Shown here one piece after another: positions 1 through 11,084 of a stretch of DNA of 64,000 nucleotides. Where the stretch lies: NCBI GenBank assembly GCA_027946555.1, contig JAPEVC010000038.1:1-64000 (forward strand). The letters are read 5' to 3'. Both the position numbers and the translations under genes were made by a program. Source of the DNA: Gnomoniopsis sp. IMI 355080 (taxonomy: Eukaryota > Ascomycota > Sordariomycetes > Diaporthales > Gnomoniaceae). The notes beneath the pieces were generated by a model. The model made no database searches. It worked only from the letters and a program-made list of their open reading frames with translations, and had not been told where the DNA came from. The number at the start of each line of letters is the position of its first letter. Positions within the stretch are counted from its first letter, which is position 1.

Positions 1-907
1 CCTCAATCCCACCCACGCCCTGCCCCCCTGCGTTTCGCAACTCCTCCTCGACACACGTAACTCCTTTCCCTTCCAACCCACACGCCACAAACCGCGCCCA
101 TGGATTAGAACTCTCCTCATCTTCCCCCTCGCCGTCCTTCGGAAGGACCCCTCCACGCACGATGGGCATGTCCAGATTCACCGCCGCGCCCAGGCTACTC
201 ACGTGGCGGCGGAGATGAATTCCGAGAGCCGCGATTTTGCGGACGTTTTCTCCCCGACGACCTCCACCGTCATCATCGCCCACCCACACTCCTGGATCAT
301 CCGTCGTGAAGGCGCTGAGGCCAAACAGCCGGCGGAGGAGGCCGATGGTTGTGGATTCGAGGAGGCGCGAGTAGCAACGCACCGTAAAAGGTTTATAGCC
401 GAGCGAGGAGGGCGTGGGCGAGTTGATGGCCATCACCGGCCAGAGAACGACTTGTCCCGGGCCGTGGTACGTAGCAAGCCCGCCGCGCGGGGACGTCAAC
501 ACGGTAGGGTGGAAGGTGAAGTGGCCATCTGGGGCGGGTGTGGTATCTTCTTCTTGTGTAGGGACATTGCCCAGCGCTGGAAGAGGTTTTGAGGAATGCG
601 AGGGGATGTGTAAGGGGGCCTTTAGACGGGCGATTGCGGCCGCGGATAATGAGGAGGAGGAAGAAGATGAAGAAGAAGAGGGAGAGGCTTGCCGGCGCCC
701 GAGGGTGTATGTTGGCTGTGGGGTGAAGGAGATGAGAGTTGGCTGCGGAGGAGTCCGCGGATGTGATGAGACAGCCTCGGCGTCTTTGAAGTCCAGTAGC
801 CGCCGACGGAGGAGCTCTTGTACCGCGGCGGCGGTCTTGTAACTCGGGAAACGACCACTTGCTGATGAGGACGAAATGTGGATGTGGCGAAGCCGGATAG
901 GCGCCAT
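1..907 (-). CDS. LIP2: Lipoyl(octanoyl) transferase (LipB/Lip2 type), C-terminus cut by window edge
   Basis: Transfers octanoyl groups from acyl-carrier protein to lipoate-dependent enzymes, normally in the mitochondrion. The reading frame starts at ATG 907 (MAPIRLRHIHI) and stays open to base 1, giving about 302 residues; the end lies outside the window. Family motifs in order are LISFTPQPTYTLGRRQ, RGGLATYHGPGQVVLWPV, a stretch ending KIAALGIHLRR, and FVACGLEGKGVT, which carries the family's catalytic cysteine. Between the first two motifs is a Ser-rich low-complexity insertion with nine consecutive serines, so the protein is longer than bacterial LipB. No intron is needed in the visible part. 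Identification is by motif recall; the family call is firm. Confidence 0.9.
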   Translation of the reverse strand, partial: MAPIRLRHIHISSSSASGRFPSYKTAAAVQELLRRRLLDFKDAEAVSSHPRTPPQPTLISFTPQPTYTLGRRQASPSSSSSSSSSSLSAAAIARLKAPLHIPSHSSKPLPALGNVPTQEEDTTPAPDGHFTFHPTVLTSPRGGLATYHGPGQVVLWPVMAINSPTPSSLGYKPFTVRCYSRLLESTTIGLLRRLFGLSAFTTDDPGVWVGDDDGGGRRGENVRKIAALGIHLRRHVSSLGAAVNLDMPIVRGGVLPKDGEGEDEESSNPWARFVACGLEGKGVTCVEEELRNAGGQGVGGIE

Positions 908-1620
908 GTGTATGAGATGGCGGACGATGTGGCACGTATCAAATGACAGAAGAGGACAAAATGAGTGGAGTCATACAATACAGCGTAATATCATCTTGTT
1001 AATGGAGGATAATGGCCAAAAGTGCAAGCGTCCAGTTGTCCGTTTGCTATATTGTTGGATCTTCAAATTGTTCTTACGTAAGCAGACGAACTGTTTTCAC
1101 TCCTTCTTGTCCAGCATATGCGAGGGTGCCCCTTGAAGTTGACAGGTTCAATCATGGTTTATCTCGTTCCGTTGATGGTATACGAAGATATTTCCACTTA
1201 TACGCGGCCCAAATCATGATCAATGGGATTCTTAATCACACAAGACCTGTACCGAATGAAGCATTCACCGGTCTGTTATGAAAGCGACAGTCAGACGTAA
1301 ACAGATGTATTTCTTCTTTCTAGACGAATGAACGTGCGCTTTCAATGTTCTATTCCATATCCCTCATGACGCTGTGTAGACTTCTCGAAGTTCACTGTTG
1401 ATGCCTATCGCCCTAGATGCGACTTATCAGACCCCCAATGCGCCAGACCCCAAAACCCAACGCCAGACATCCCGAATCTGTAGAATGACCGTCCAAGATA
1501 GAATTGGTATCATAAGCCCTCCAGGTGGGGACCGTGTGTACAGGCAAGGGTATCTCTGTTCCCCATGCCGGAGAAGACGTTCACCTTGCAGGACCAAAGA
1601 AATCAGATCACACATGCCGT
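908..1620. other. Spacer between LIP2 and sirtuin genes
   Basis: This holds the 5' flank of the minus-strand LIP2 gene and the 3' flank of the sirtuin gene. Short reading frames here show no recognisable motif or coding character. I see no RNA gene or repeat. Confidence 0.5.
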
Positions 1621-3009
1621 TCACAATACCGATTTGTTCAAGTCTTTGCTCGCAACGGCCTCGGTAGTCCCAGACTCTGCAGCTGGTTCCTCTTTTGCCT
1701 GTACCTCCCGGTTGCCGGCACCGGCAGCGGATCCCGTACTTGAGGAAGTCGTAGCCCCGGCCTCGGTCTTTGCGGCATCCGGTTTCATTTCAGTTCTTTC
1801 GGGTTTTTCGTGCGCGATCTTGGGAGATTTCTTCTCCGCGTCGACCTCAGGTTCAGACTTCGCGCCCTCTCGATCCTCGGCCACGTCTTCACTACGGCCG
1901 GGATTGTCAGTTGCACCAACATTGGCAGCACCCTCACTTTCGTCATTCTCGTCCGCATCGTCGAGAGACAGCCCCGCTCCAATCCTCTTGGTCAACTCAT
2001 CCATCTCACTCAGCATCTTCTTCTTCCTGTCCCGGATGCCCTTCAGCTGCCGCTCAGTCTCTGCCGTGCCCACGGTATCCTCCCAAAGCTTGTGTAGCTC
2101 ATCGAGCCAGCCCAGCTCGTCAGCTAGCGTGCACACATTCGCATCACAGTCGCCCAGCGCTAGCACATCGTCCGGCCGCGTGCCGAGTGAGCCGACTCGC
2201 TCCATGTTGAAGAGCACACGGGGACAGTCCTCCTCGACCCTGTCCGGCAGAGCGGCAAATGGATGGACAGTGAGGCTTGTGCCCATGACAAGAGCCAAGT
2301 CGGCCTCTTCCATCACTGGTACGCTGTGGAAAAATGCCGAGGGTAGCGCCTCTCCGAAGAACACAATGTCCGGCTTCACCAGCCCATTACATGTTTCTTT
2401 GTCCACACAACGAGGGACCTCACCGCTCAAGACATGTTTCTTCATGATATCATCGGGGAACTCCTTCCTGCATTCGATGCACCGCTGTGTAGCGAAACTG
2501 CCGTGGGCTTCGATGATGAGTTCACCAGGAACGCCAGCCTCTCGCTCAAGACAGTCAATGTTCTGGGTGAAGAGCAGGCGCAACAGACCCTTCTTGGCGA
2601 GGAGGGCGATGAAGGCGTGAGACAGGGTGGGCTTGTAGTTGCCGGGGTAGAGCTCCTTGGCGAGCACGTAGAATGGATTAGGATTCTCGCGGAAGTAGCC
2701 AATATCGAAGACAGATTCGGCGGTGGGAAGATTCAGGCGAGCGAGGTTGGCGTAGAGACCCGTGCCAGGGGAGCGAAAGTCGGGTACTGTACGAAATTTT
2801 GTTATTTAGTTCATACTCTTCTCAAGATGTAGATCTGCGCCCTGCTTCGTGAACTCACTTCCAGCAGCAGTACTGAGGCCTGCGCCCGTCATGACGACAA
2901 TCTTAGTTGCCTTGCCATCCTTGATGAGTTTGGCGACGGCAGAGAGACTGCGCTCTTCAAGCTTGACGGGCGGGACGCTGTCGTCCAGTACGGACTGATC
3001 GTTACCCAT
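1621..3009 (-). CDS. HST2: NAD-dependent protein deacetylase, Sir2 family (Hst2-like)
   Basis: Removes acetyl groups from lysines of histones and other proteins using NAD. Two exons: 3009-2859 and 2786-1621, with a 72-bp GT-AG intron at 2787-2858; the product is 438 aa. The intron splits the NAD-binding motif: exon 1 ends GAGLSTAAG (residues 42-50) and exon 2 opens IPDFRSPGTGLY. Next come TQNID, the catalytic His in EAHGS, and a zinc site from CIEC plus two cysteines in VPRCVDKETC, followed by KPDIVFFGE and GTSL. The last ~150 residues are an acidic, Ala/Glu-rich low-complexity tail. A long antisense frame over this gene is a composition shadow. The Hst2 subtype, rather than Sir2 or Hst1, is inferred from the short N-terminus and motif spacing. 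Confidence 0.93.
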
Positions 3010-3700
3010 TCTCCTGTTCTTCCGGCTCTTGGGCTTGTGGTAGGGCTGAGACCCTTTTTGCTGGTGACGAGCTTTGCGTCGGCGACCTATCTTGGCGGTT
3101 TAGAGTGGCAGGTGCAGATGCAGTGTGGCAAGAATATGCAAAAAAGTTCCGGGAAGAAAGGTGCTTCATATATACGCCAGGTCGAGAGAAAGAGATGTGA
3201 TTTGAGCCTGGGTACCTCCGAGTGGGTGCAAGGCTGACATTTGGTAAAAGCGGCAACTCTTGGATTGACGTCTTTCGCGGGGTCCGGGTACCTAAGGCAG
3301 GACTGCTCTGAACCTAGTGTGGGGACCTGCAGGCAGGGACAAGGGTCCCTTTTTGATGCATTGTCTGTTCAACGGCAGGCGCCGATATTTTTGACGACAT
3401 CCCATAGTCTACCGGGAAACTATAGATGACACAAAAGACCACAATTGTTTCCAGTTGTCTTGGAAAATTTCTTGTTGAGATCATTTGCAGTCAGCAGTTT
3501 CAAATGTGTTGACGAATCTCTTGCAGAATAAGATTTGCCGAGCAAGGCTCAGAAGAATCGATATTCAGCAATTTCTAGCATTTTTGTTAAGAGGAAGCAA
3601 TTGTTCTTCGCCTCTATTCATCTCAACCAGAAATATCATTTCCAATCGTTCGCATTGCGAGAGTAAACATCTACTCGTTCTGGCAAGCTAGCTGACATTG
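3010..3700. other. Spacer, 5' flank of sirtuin gene
   Basis: Upstream region of the sirtuin gene and downstream region of the XlnR-like gene. I see no coding motif or repeat beyond short uninformative frames. Confidence 0.5.
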
Positions 3701-6700
3701 TCACAGAGCCAATCCTTTTGCACCTTTTGTCCATCGATAAAGGGAGAGCGCTCTCCTCCGCGCCTTATGCTCCTCCCACTCTGTCGGACTCGAGCCGCGC
3801 ACACTGTATAAAGTCGATCGCAGAACCTTGCGGAAGTTTTTCTATCGCCTTGTAAGTTTCCAGACACTTCATATGGTGGGTCTCCTCGGTCATTTTTTCC
3901 TAGCCGGCAGTGGGAACTCACCTGAAATTCTGTACTTAACGTGACAACACAGACCTCATGCGCTCTAACAATAGTCTCACACGCCAGCTCAACACTCTGG
4001 TTGGCCCCGAGTTGCGGCATACGGTCCGCAAACAACAACAAAATAAAACTGCCATGCAGCAAGTATATCCCAAACAAGTACGGCATGAACGTTAGCTCCG
4101 GATCGAAGTCCAGTATACTACTGACCGCCTGGCTTGCTGCGATAGCATGGCTGGCGCACTCATTAAACCGACGACTCGTAATCCAGTCGTCGTCATCATC
4201 CAGCATACTGATCGCATCCCACTTCCCGTGCAGTAAGACATGTAAAACATGCAAAATGTGAGTACTGTACGCCGTCACTAGCTGTAGCCGTGAACGATCG
4301 CGAGCGCGTTTACACGGTGTCGGCATTGGAAGTGTCCGGAGATGAGGTCCCAACTGTGATAGCCCGCTCTCGTCGGGTCCGTCGATCTCGCGACGCAGCT
4401 TGGCAATACTGGCTTCGCAGGTCGCGAGAAGTTCGCTGATAATGCCAACCGCGTGAGCATCGTCCACCATGCCGAGGCGCGGGTGGAATCGCCGGTGGTG
4501 CACAATGATAATATCGCCGAGAATGGCCATGAGTGGAAGGAAGTACTCGAAGAAGCCTGTCCCGGTGATACTGGTCGGGGGACCTAAAACGCGCGGTGGA
4601 AGATCCTTGGTTGGAATCGTGTCGAGGGCCTCCCAGACCGTTTCTGAGAGAGGAGCTGTCGGGTCTAAGTCTTCATCGCCAACACAGAAAAAAAGAAGCT
4701 ATTGGGGGCTTTGGGCTCACCGTAGACCTCACAGCATGAATCCGGTATGTCCAGAACTCTGTTGAAAGACAGCGCCAGATGCCTATCTAGGCAATACAGC
4801 AACCAAAAGACTCGTCTCCTTTCCTCTCTGGCCTCCATCGTCAGCGGCGAGGAGTTACCCTTGTCACGCTTGCATGAACACAACGGATTTGCGCATGGCG
4901 ACACCACAGCCGAGCACTTCTCATCTTCCCGATGAAGCTCCAGAGACCAGGCCAGCCGTACGGCCTTGTTCCACCATTTGAAACAGTCACTTTTGAAGTC
5001 ACCGCCTGACACGGCGATGGAAAGAAGAATGAACGTCAGCACATCGTCAATGACACCTACGGGCTCATTTTTCGCCGTGAGCAGCGGCTGCGTTGATGAG
5101 AATTGGAATCCGCTCTGCGGCTGGTCGCTTTCGACACTCAGCCCTCCTAATATGACTTAGCATCTCTCTAGTACCAAAAAGGAGGGCTTCCGCTCTTCAC
5201 CTACCATGCGTCCGTCGCCACCGATCGGGATCCCGATCTGCAATTAGAGCCGTGGACAGTTCGTACAAAGCGTTACAAATTTTCGCACGCGACCCAGGCA
5301 CATGAAGCATCACAATATCCGCGGTCTGCGCTGAGCACCATAGCATAGTTGCCAGCAATGCTGGCGTAGTCAACCTTGGACGCGTCGGGTGTGATAACGA
5401 TTGTTTCCGAAAGATACGCGTGATTATATAAGGCGAGGCGCAGCGGAAGAGCGAGCTGCCCGGTTCTGTCAGGTAAACGTCCAGGAGGTCGCAGGCGACA
5501 GATGCCGGGATGATGTCCCGCAAGTACGGGAGCACAGGATCCAGACAGCGATACCGGCAATCTGAGGAGGGCGCTTTATATAAGGAGTTTTGCATTCGTT
5601 GAGTTTCGGGGATGGGGTCTTCCCGGGGCGTGGACGTGCTGAAGGAGCTCCGGTGATGTGAGGGAGCAGGACCCGGGTTGCCAAACGACTCACGGCCCCG
5701 GAAGCTCCAATGTGGTTGGGACGGTAAATCCGCTGGAGAATGATATCCGAGGCTATCGTCCGAGGCAATGGCTGTCACTTCACGTCCCGACGTATGGGCC
5801 ATGTGTGACGGGCTTTCGTGCAATGCCTTTGCGACCGGTGTGTCAACGGTCGATTCCAGCAGGGAAGATAAGTGCATTTGACTGTGTCCACTGCTGTAAA
5901 CAGGCGAGGCTAAGTAAGTTGAAGGCGGCCCGGCAGGTGGGGAATTATGCGTGATGATGTGTGAAATGGAAGGGCGCCCATCGTTATGGCTGGAAGCAAA
6001 GCTGCTCCTGTGCTGTGTAGGTTCGTCGGAACGGCGGAACGGCACTGACTGGACGGTAGCTTCTGGCGAGGTCAACGGAGGAGATGGGGATGTGGGATCT
6101 AAAGATGGATCCTTTACGCTGCCGTGGCTTGCTACTGCAGTCGTGGGTACGCGGCCCCGCTTCTTGATTTCACGATTGTCTATGTCGATTTGGTTTCAGT
6201 CATCTTCAAGAGAGTCGAGTTATATCGTGGGCCTGTGACTTGATGTCATCTGCCAAAAGTCGGCGGCTCAAGTGACCCCGAGGAATGGGTATCCGTGGGC
6301 GAGTCTTAAGACAAGGTAGTCTCATGAGCGGGATACCCACAGTCCTCGCTGCAAGACTTTTCAAGACAGGTAGGCCAAGATTTGCGGAGAGGTATTAATG
6401 AGAATGAAAGGAAGAAATCACTTACAGCAACAGGTATATCCGTACTCTGCCGTTTCGCATATGAGGCGTTATCAACATATTGGCTCTGAACAACGCGCAG
6501 AATCTCTCAATTGACACGCACTGGGGATATCGGCGGAAAGAGTTTGTCCCGACCACTTTGAAGAGACCTGATAAAAGGGAAAACAAGGTTCATGCAAGAG
6601 GAGCATGGTCGTGATTAGAATGTGACAAAGACTTACCTTCACAACGACGGCTGCACGTGGCAAAGCATGAAGATCAGCAGGCGTTCCTCTTGTTCATCCT

Positions 6701-6920
6701 GCACGGATTGCTCGGGTTGAGTTAAATTCGGGTTTAGCACTCACCAAGGGAGCTCTCCATTGCACCTGGTCCTCGAAGCCGAGCACTTGTCGCAGGCTCG
6801 ACGTGTTCTCTTCCTGGGGCGCGCCGTCTCCTTCCTCTCCTCCGCCTCGAGGTCAGCCAGAAGAATGGAGGCCTCTCTCTTCTCCACCGCCTTTCGGACG
6901 GGGCTCGTTGAGACTTCCAT
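3701..6920 (-). CDS. Zn(II)2Cys6 transcription factor of the XlnR/Xyr1 family
   Basis: Likely nuclear transcription activator; the family controls xylanase, cellulase and pentose genes. Seven exons: 6920-6745, 6650-6637 (14 nt), 6446-6426 (21 nt), 6179-5205, 5155-4721, 4670-3922, 3841-3701; 836 aa. Splicing yields a canonical cluster C43-x2-C-x6-C-x5-C59-x2-C-x6-C69 (from RRACDKCSASRTRC to CRRCEEYGYTC) followed by REIKKRGR. The middle matches the XlnR regulatory domain (PALLA-type segment TTPALLATMLWCSAQT, then EAREERRRVFWLLYCLDRH). The C-terminus reads NFRKVLRSTLYSVRG and RRRALSLYRWTKGAKGLAL, an XlnR hallmark. The last intron acceptor was chosen because it restores this ending; other acceptors give unrelated tails. 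The exon 6 acceptor is ambiguous by 6 in-frame bases. The N-terminus differs from standard XlnR, so this is probably a paralogue rather than the orthologue. Confidence 0.9.
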
Positions 6921-8747
6921 TGAAACGAGTCCGACCGGATGGCCAAAGGTAGGTTGAGGGTGCGAAATGACAGACTGGTCTGAGGAAGGATACAGGTAGG
7001 TCCAATAGGTGGATATCTGGCCGCCGTTGCCCTGCGCATGGATACAAAATTAGGAATGCATGCCCAAGGCTTGGAATGTATACATCCAGCGCATTACATT
7101 ATGAGGAAATCTCGATGGAGTACTCCGTACATGGGTTGACGACGATGTTGACGAATATGGAAGCGAACAAAGATGGGGGGACGGACACTTGGCCCCACGC
7201 GGCAAATCAGCGGGGTCTCCAGGTTTCTGCCCGGGTGTTATAGGGGTGCGGGGCCCCGAGTCAGTGCCTGCAACCCGCGCACGGCGCGGCGTCTAAAACT
7301 GGGCGCCCCTGCTAATCTGCTAACCCCTGCCGTGGTTGACGCCCGAGAAACTTTAAAGGTTATTTCGACATCCATCCTATGCCGTATCCGTATCGTCCTT
7401 CTCCTATCATTAGCCAATCTCCAAATGCTTCAGTACTAGCAACTAGCAAGACCGGCGCTATCGTCGCAATGCCTTCTCATCCCATGGCCCAGTAGAATCG
7501 CATGTTTTGCGTGTGCGCCAAGCTTGTCCTCATCCATCAATTCCTCCTAAATGTGTCAAACGAGACTTCCGATGTCACCGGGACCGCCGTATTTCGTTCC
7601 GGCGTCACATTCTTGACTCCTGATCTTGTACCTAATGCTTCGTCAGTTTACAACTCAACACAGTTGTCCATATAGATACCAAGAGCGGTCTTACAGTAGT
7701 ACATCCTTTCAGCCATCAGCCTTAGTTGCCAACCAAAATGACCCAGGATTCTTGTTTTACTTTTACTACCTACCTCCCACTATAGTGTCCCCTCGCTATA
7801 TCCCCTTCAGTTCTCTCGGTGGCAGTCAGTGCCTAACGCTGCGCCATAGTTCATCCCAGTATAGCGTTATTCCCCTAGGGTCCAAAAGTGCGAACCGTTG
7901 TTAGGACTAGCTGCACCCCTTGACGGGGCTCGGACTAGCTGAGCTTATCACCAGCCCAGCTGTGCACTTAGCCTTGTCGCTTCAAATAAACGTATTCTTC
8001 CGGGTATATTTATAGTCGAACAAGGCTCGGCTATGTGTTGTGCGAACCTGCCGGCTTTCCTCGCGGGAGACCCTAGTGGTCATGAAGGAGCCTCCCTGGT
8101 TGGAAGACCTGGCCCAACTCTCAATACCGAGACGCCCTTGTGACAGGCTTTTCCGAATCACTTGTTCAACTGGCCCAGGCATTGTAAGGCGAAGGAAAAT
8201 GTGTACGAACTTTGAACCATCAGCCGTCTTTGAGGATCAGAAGCCAAAGTGAGGAGTTCAAGAGCATGGGATTCCGCACAGGAAGATGAGGTTCCAGTGA
8301 ATTGGACTTGGACAAGTATGTGGGTCCAAATGCGTTGGTTTTTAGGCATATTTCTTTTGGCTTACACATCCATTCTGCTTACGGGCCCCATTTGTGCACA
8401 TTTCCTTTCCAAAAATCTTACTTTGAGACACCCCTTATAAATTCACTGGCCGGATGAATAAATGCAGCTTGCGGCGATGTGTAGAGACAGAACAGCGCTG
8501 CCCTGATAAGGACAGTTGACCCATTTGAAGTCATTTGAATCTGAAGTTAATGCACGTAAATCCTTCTGGGAAAAGACTTGATTGGGCGCGCTCAGCGGGC
8601 CCAAAATGAAATTGGGGCTGTTTGTGTAATCGGCGCGCACGTGAAGATGTAATACTGTACATAACTGGATCTGGGCAAACATTCGTATCTCTGTCCCTTT
8701 TCAGCTCCGAGGCTGCATCGCAGAGACTTTTCTCTCTCACACACAAC
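6921..8747. other. Long spacer, 5' flanks of divergent XlnR-like and HET genes
   Basis: About 1.8 kb between two divergently transcribed genes. No frame in it carries a recognisable domain. It presumably contains both promoters, but no single element can be named with confidence. Confidence 0.5.
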
Positions 8748-10316
8748 ATGTACGATGCTTTAGGTCACGGAGATTTCCGAGTTCTCGTTCTCGCGCCTGA
8801 CAAACAACAAGATGCAGCTATTTCTGTGCAGCTCGTCCAATGCAAGCTCAATAATGCCCCAGTCTACGACGCTCTCTCCTATGTTTGGGGTGACTCGAAC
8901 CACAAGCTTACCATCGCCTGTGAATCTCAGCCCTTTGACGTTACCGCTAATCTACACTGGGCTCTGAAGCGTGCACGCCATTCATACGAGCCTCGAAATC
9001 TCTGGGTCGACGCTGTCTGTATTAATCAGCAGAATCTCAATGAACGGAGTCATCAAGTCTCAATCATGGGCAAAATTTTTAGTGGCGCGCGTAAAGTCTT
9101 CATTTGCATGGGTGAGCCCCCTCATTCGGGGCAAGACGAAGACGTCGCTTCATTGGTGAACGGTGCTTCTCTACTATGGGGTCCGCACAATTTCAGTATG
9201 ATGTTGTCAAATTCAGACCCGCTGAGGTTGGACCGTCGATGGGAAAGCCTTGCAGAACTTATGCAACGCCCTTGGTTCAAGAGAACTTGGGTAATCCAAG
9301 AGGCTGGGCTCGCGCTGGATCCACACGTACTATACGGAAAGAGTGACTTTGGGTACAGGAGCATGTTCAAACTTATCGACAGCTGGAACGCGCAATCGCC
9401 ATCGTTTTTACTGCCGTCTTTAGCTATCCACCGAGAATGGTGTGACTGGCAGCTGGGGGATCATTACACCAGGCGGCATCCACGGACCTTCCTCGATCTA
9501 CTGAACCACGGGGCATTGTTGGAATGTGGTGACCCTAGGGACTATGTTTACGCATTTCTAGGTCATCCTTTGTCAATGGATCCACGTACTGGTAATCCCC
9601 TTGTTGTCCCGGATTACAACAAACCAGTGAACCAAGTTTTCCACGAGGTCTCCCGCTCATTCCTGCAACATTTTGGTCTTCGGCTGCTTTCATCTATCGA
9701 ACACACGATTTTCACCATTACTCGGGACGACTTGCCCTCTTGGGTGGTTCGATGGGACATTTGCCTCGTGTACGAAGATATTTCAGAATTACACTATTCA
9801 CTGTATCGGGCAACGCCCGCCACCTGGGCACCAACTACATCACCTCTCGCTCAAGGAGACAGGCTCATGCTACCTGGGGTCTTACTGGACACGGTTCAAA
9901 GGTCTTGGGTCGTCTACAATGGCTCGGGGCCAGGTGAATTCGTTCATTTAGACTTTGAGTCATCCACGGGCGCTCACGTTCGCGGGCAATTAGACAGATG
10001 CATGCCAGGTATATGGGTTGACTTCGATACGCTGCCTGATACTGGCTTCGCATATGCCATCAAGAGATTCCATTACAACAGACGTATATTCCAAACATTC
10101 CGAGGCATTCTTGGTATCGGCCCCTTCATTACAAGACCTGGTGATGTCGTCGCCCTGATATTTGGCTCAGACGTGCCCTTCATCCTCCGACCTGACACCA
10201 GAAGTTCAAATTACAGGCTAGTAGGGAATACATATGTGGATTGTTTTATGCACGGGGAGATCGAGGCAATGTTGCTACGTAGAGAGGTGACGGAGGAAAC
10301 AATCTGCATTATCTGA
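8748..10316 (+). CDS. Heterokaryon incompatibility (HET) domain protein
   Basis: HET domains act in fungal non-self recognition and can trigger cell death, often with partner genes. Single exon, 522 aa, started at ATG 8748 (MYDALGHGDFRVLVL); the frame is open further upstream but only with a non-ATG start. The HET core is clear at about residues 42-190: YDALSYVWGD, a region ending RNLWVDAVCINQQNLNER, the segment SIMGKIFSGARKVFICMG, and RPWFKRTWVIQEAGLA. The C-terminal third has the usual tail seen in these proteins (GIGPFITRPGDVVAL, then VPFILRP and YRLVGNTYVD). There is no NACHT or other partner domain attached. The function of this copy is not predictable. Confidence 0.93.
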   Translation: MYDALGHGDFRVLVLAPDKQQDAAISVQLVQCKLNNAPVYDALSYVWGDSNHKLTIACESQPFDVTANLHWALKRARHSYEPRNLWVDAVCINQQNLNERSHQVSIMGKIFSGARKVFICMGEPPHSGQDEDVASLVNGASLLWGPHNFSMMLSNSDPLRLDRRWESLAELMQRPWFKRTWVIQEAGLALDPHVLYGKSDFGYRSMFKLIDSWNAQSPSFLLPSLAIHREWCDWQLGDHYTRRHPRTFLDLLNHGALLECGDPRDYVYAFLGHPLSMDPRTGNPLVVPDYNKPVNQVFHEVSRSFLQHFGLRLLSSIEHTIFTITRDDLPSWVVRWDICLVYEDISELHYSLYRATPATWAPTTSPLAQGDRLMLPGVLLDTVQRSWVVYNGSGPGEFVHLDFESSTGAHVRGQLDRCMPGIWVDFDTLPDTGFAYAIKRFHYNRRIFQTFRGILGIGPFITRPGDVVALIFGSDVPFILRPDTRSSNYRLVGNTYVDCFMHGEIEAMLLRREVTEETICII

Positions 10317-11084
10317 CATATTGAGAGAGGCTTCGGTAGCTACCTATAAATTAAATCCATCGCTCAGTCGATCCCATGATACATTCGCATCGGGCGTGAG
10401 TCTTTCTCCCAATTTGTTGGACCCACCAATAGTATACACAATGTTCAAACCTTGGGCGACGGATACGTGCACGTAGCTAGACAGACATTCGATGCTTTCA
10501 TAGGCTTAGGACCGCGGCCTATAACCTCTCAGGTGTGCCAGTGTACCGGCATGCTCCATCCATTTCCAAGTCCGCGGTGCTGATGTGTATCATGTCTACT
10601 AATGATGCCCGTAGTGAAGTAGAACCGCAAAGGTCGCGGTAATGGCTGGAACGTGTTGACATTGGTCGTGTGCCTTCGACGCATGATGAAAGATGGTCCT
10701 GACTGCATTTCCGAACTGTAGCCACAAACGTTTCTGTACGAACATATCTAGTTTAGGATATTCGTTGAAGATGAAAAGATACACAAAAAGAGCACGGAGT
10801 CCTCGACGTTCAGGGCTGATTGTCAAGGAGACATTCCCGCGCCGAGTACGACACTAGTTCACTGTACATTATGCTGCGCAAGAAAAAAAGTGGTACTACG
10901 TGCGGCACAGGTTGTTGGTGCTAACTACCAACGACATATTTCCAACCTTCATGCCCTCAACGCGCTAGGGTGGGCTCGCCCACCGCTTTTCGTTTCTTAC
11001 ATGAATTGTGGCTCAACTCATCATTCCAAGATATTTTCCTCATCCCGCACAGCTTGTATTCAACATTTCTCTACACACAGAAAC
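10317..11084. other. Spacer with possible HET tail relic
   Basis: No intact gene. Around 10459-10532 the plus strand reads GDGYVHVARQTFDAFIGLGP before stops. This resembles the tail of HET proteins like the one just upstream and may be a decayed second copy. The match is short and uncertain. Confidence 0.25.

Noticed and set aside
393..978. Minus-strand frames over the start of LIP2 in other phases
   Set aside because: The LipB motifs lie in a different phase starting at 907. These are overlapping shadows.
1565..2620. 351-codon plus-strand frame opposite the sirtuin gene
   Set aside because: It is fully antisense to exon 2 of the sirtuin, whose motifs are unmistakable. The product is Ser-rich low complexity with no domain.
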